Shown piece by piece: positions 5,045 to 5,929 of a DNA stretch of 5,929 nucleotides. Source of the DNA: Rhodospirillales bacterium (GTDB lineage Bacteria; Pseudomonadota; Alphaproteobacteria; Acetobacterales; Acetobacteraceae); the NCBI GenBank assembly GCA_015654825.1, contig JAATGE010000149.1, positions 1-5,929 of the forward strand, read 5' to 3'. Numbering within the stretch: position 1 is the stretch's first letter; every line of letters starts with the position of its first letter. The notes under the pieces were generated by a model. That model saw only the letters and a list, made by a program, of their open reading frames with translations, ran no database searches and was not told the DNA's origin. Both the position numbers and the translations under genes were made by a program.

Positions 5045-5929
5045 TTAGCCGCCGACCTCCTTTTTCCGGGCCATGATCGCGGCCTGGATTTTCATGCGGA
5101 AAGCCTCGTTGAACCCTTCGGCTTCCCAGATGTGCCTGTTCATTTCGTTCCAGACTGCGACGTCTTCGCAATCCTGGAAGTATTGCGACAGCTCGTAGCG
5201 CACCTGGCTGAGGAGTGCCTTGAGGTCGATCCCGCCGCCGCGCCCCGCCGGCACCGTCATCGGGCCGGCGGGCAATCGGGATATTTTCGGTGGAAGCGTG
5301 TCGTCGGCGACCGTTTCCAGTTCCGGCGTTGCGTTCAGCAGCTCATCCAGCCGGTACACTGCGCCGTCATGCTCCTGCAGGGCTTCGAGCGCGGCATTGT
5401 TCGCTTTTTGCAGTCCCGGCCGGTCTTCGGACGCGTGCCAGAGTTCAGCATAGAACTCAGCCCAACTTACCGGATCGGTGAGTTCGTCCGATGCGATCTC
5501 GCCAATCTCGTCGCGTATGTAAAATGCGAACGCCGGGGCGGACTGGACATTGAGTGCATCTTTGGCCTTGTCCTGCGCCTCGGCGGCGGTCCTGACCCAG
5601 CGGCCTTCGTTCTGGGCGACCGCGTCGTTGATATCAGGGCGGCCGTCTGGATCGCGCAGCACAGCGCGCTCCCAGAAGAATTCCAGGTGCTGCCGGAAGA
5701 ACCCCCAGAGCTGCTGATACTTTTTCGTGACGGCTTTCAGCGCAGTTGCAGTACCGTTCGCGCTCGTGCCGAGGAACCTGTGGTGGACTTGCTGCGCGTC
5801 CCATTTCGAACCCGCGGTGGCGATCGCGACGAAAAGATCGCCGAGCGCGGGCTCGATTTTGTCGAGCGCCGAACGGATCGCGGCCATCGCCTGGTCGAAA
5901 ATCGGCCGCTGATCGGGATCGTTCTGATA
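5045..5929 (-). CDS. Unrecognised helical protein, C-terminal 294 residues (start probably beyond the right edge)
   Basis: The frame is open from the right edge to TAA at 5045-5047. An ATG exists at 5887, which would give 280 aa, but the 14 codons before it continue in frame without a stop (YQNDPDQRPIFDQA). No Shine-Dalgarno sequence precedes that ATG, so the true start is likely outside the window. The protein looks soluble and mostly helical. It has no signal peptide, membrane segment, zinc motif or nucleotide-binding loop that I can see. An aromatic-rich segment sits at YQQLWGFFRQHLEFFW (residues 58-73 counted from the ATG), and a Pro/Gly-rich break at LPAGPMTVPAGRGGG (about 204-218) separates a final helical region rich in Trp and acidic residues. 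I do not recognise the family. It is the first visible gene of the operon and its stop abuts the next start. Confidence 0.75.
   Translation of the reverse strand, partial: YQNDPDQRPIFDQAMAAIRSALDKIEPALGDLFVAIATAGSKWDAQQVHHRFLGTSANGTATALKAVTKKYQQLWGFFRQHLEFFWERAVLRDPDGRPDINDAVAQNEGRWVRTAAEAQDKAKDALNVQSAPAFAFYIRDEIGEIASDELTDPVSWAEFYAELWHASEDRPGLQKANNAALEALQEHDGAVYRLDELLNATPELETVADDTLPPKISRLPAGPMTVPAGRGGGIDLKALLSQVRYELSQYFQDCEDVAVWNEMNRHIWEAEGFNEAFRMKIQAAIMARKKEVGG
5055..5062 (-). promoter_or_regulatory. Strong Shine-Dalgarno for the 80-aa helix-turn-helix gene
   Basis: AAGGAGGT on the - strand ends 10 nt before the ATG at 5044 and lies in the last codons (KKEVGG) of the upstream gene. It is the best match to the anti-Shine-Dalgarno sequence in the operon, suggesting that this small regulator is made efficiently and not only by coupling. 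Confidence 0.8.

Overview
The window is GC-rich (most third codon positions are G or C) and looks like an accessory, integrated element (prophage, integrative element or plasmid-derived island) in an alphaproteobacterium. The large serine recombinase C-terminus with its zinc ribbon and coiled coil, the ParB-family protein and the small Cys-containing 'phage-type' proteins all fit a sphingomonad, rhizobial or rhodobacterial host, but nothing here fixes the genus.

Layout. Positions 1-681 on the + strand are the last 226 codons of a large serine recombinase; its catalytic N-terminus lies left of the window. Positions 682-824 form the only intergenic stretch. It has lower GC (about 51% by hand count, about 33% in 765-800) and is dense in short symmetries: an inverted repeat across the recombinase stop codon, a G/C hairpin, a 14-bp palindrome, a tandem 10-bp repeat and a hairpin followed by T5. 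From 825 to the right edge everything is one leftward (- strand) gene train of eight genes. In transcription order these are: an unrecognised protein of at least 294 aa open at the right edge; an 80-aa Cro/C1-type helix-turn-helix protein; a 604-aa ParB-family protein; a 171-aa protein resembling the VVA0879 family; a 133-aa Cys-rich protein; an 89-aa AlpA/MerR-like helix-turn-helix protein; an unrecognised 195-aa protein with an N-terminal sliding-clamp-like motif; and a 133-aa CPFC protein. Four junctions are ATGA overlaps, one is a stop-start abutment, one is a 14-nt overlap and one is a 14-nt gap. No internal promoter was recognised, so the driving promoter is probably right of the window.

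How it may work together. The operon reads as the control or maintenance module of a mobile element. It has a small repressor-like DNA-binding protein, a ParB-type clamp without a visible ParA, small metal-binding-type proteins, and a second small DNA-binding protein of the excisionase type facing a serine recombinase. The compact site between recombinase and operon is a candidate attachment or regulatory region. The element-level interpretation is inference; the gene structures, overlaps and motifs are read directly.

Most interesting points: the ParB protein has GNRR where chromosomal ParB proteins have GERR, the Glu linked to CTP hydrolysis; it carries a long acidic linker and an extra C-terminal half; its true start is an internal GTG with a strong ribosome binding site; and the 195-aa neighbour begins with QFDLF, a good match to the beta-clamp binding consensus.
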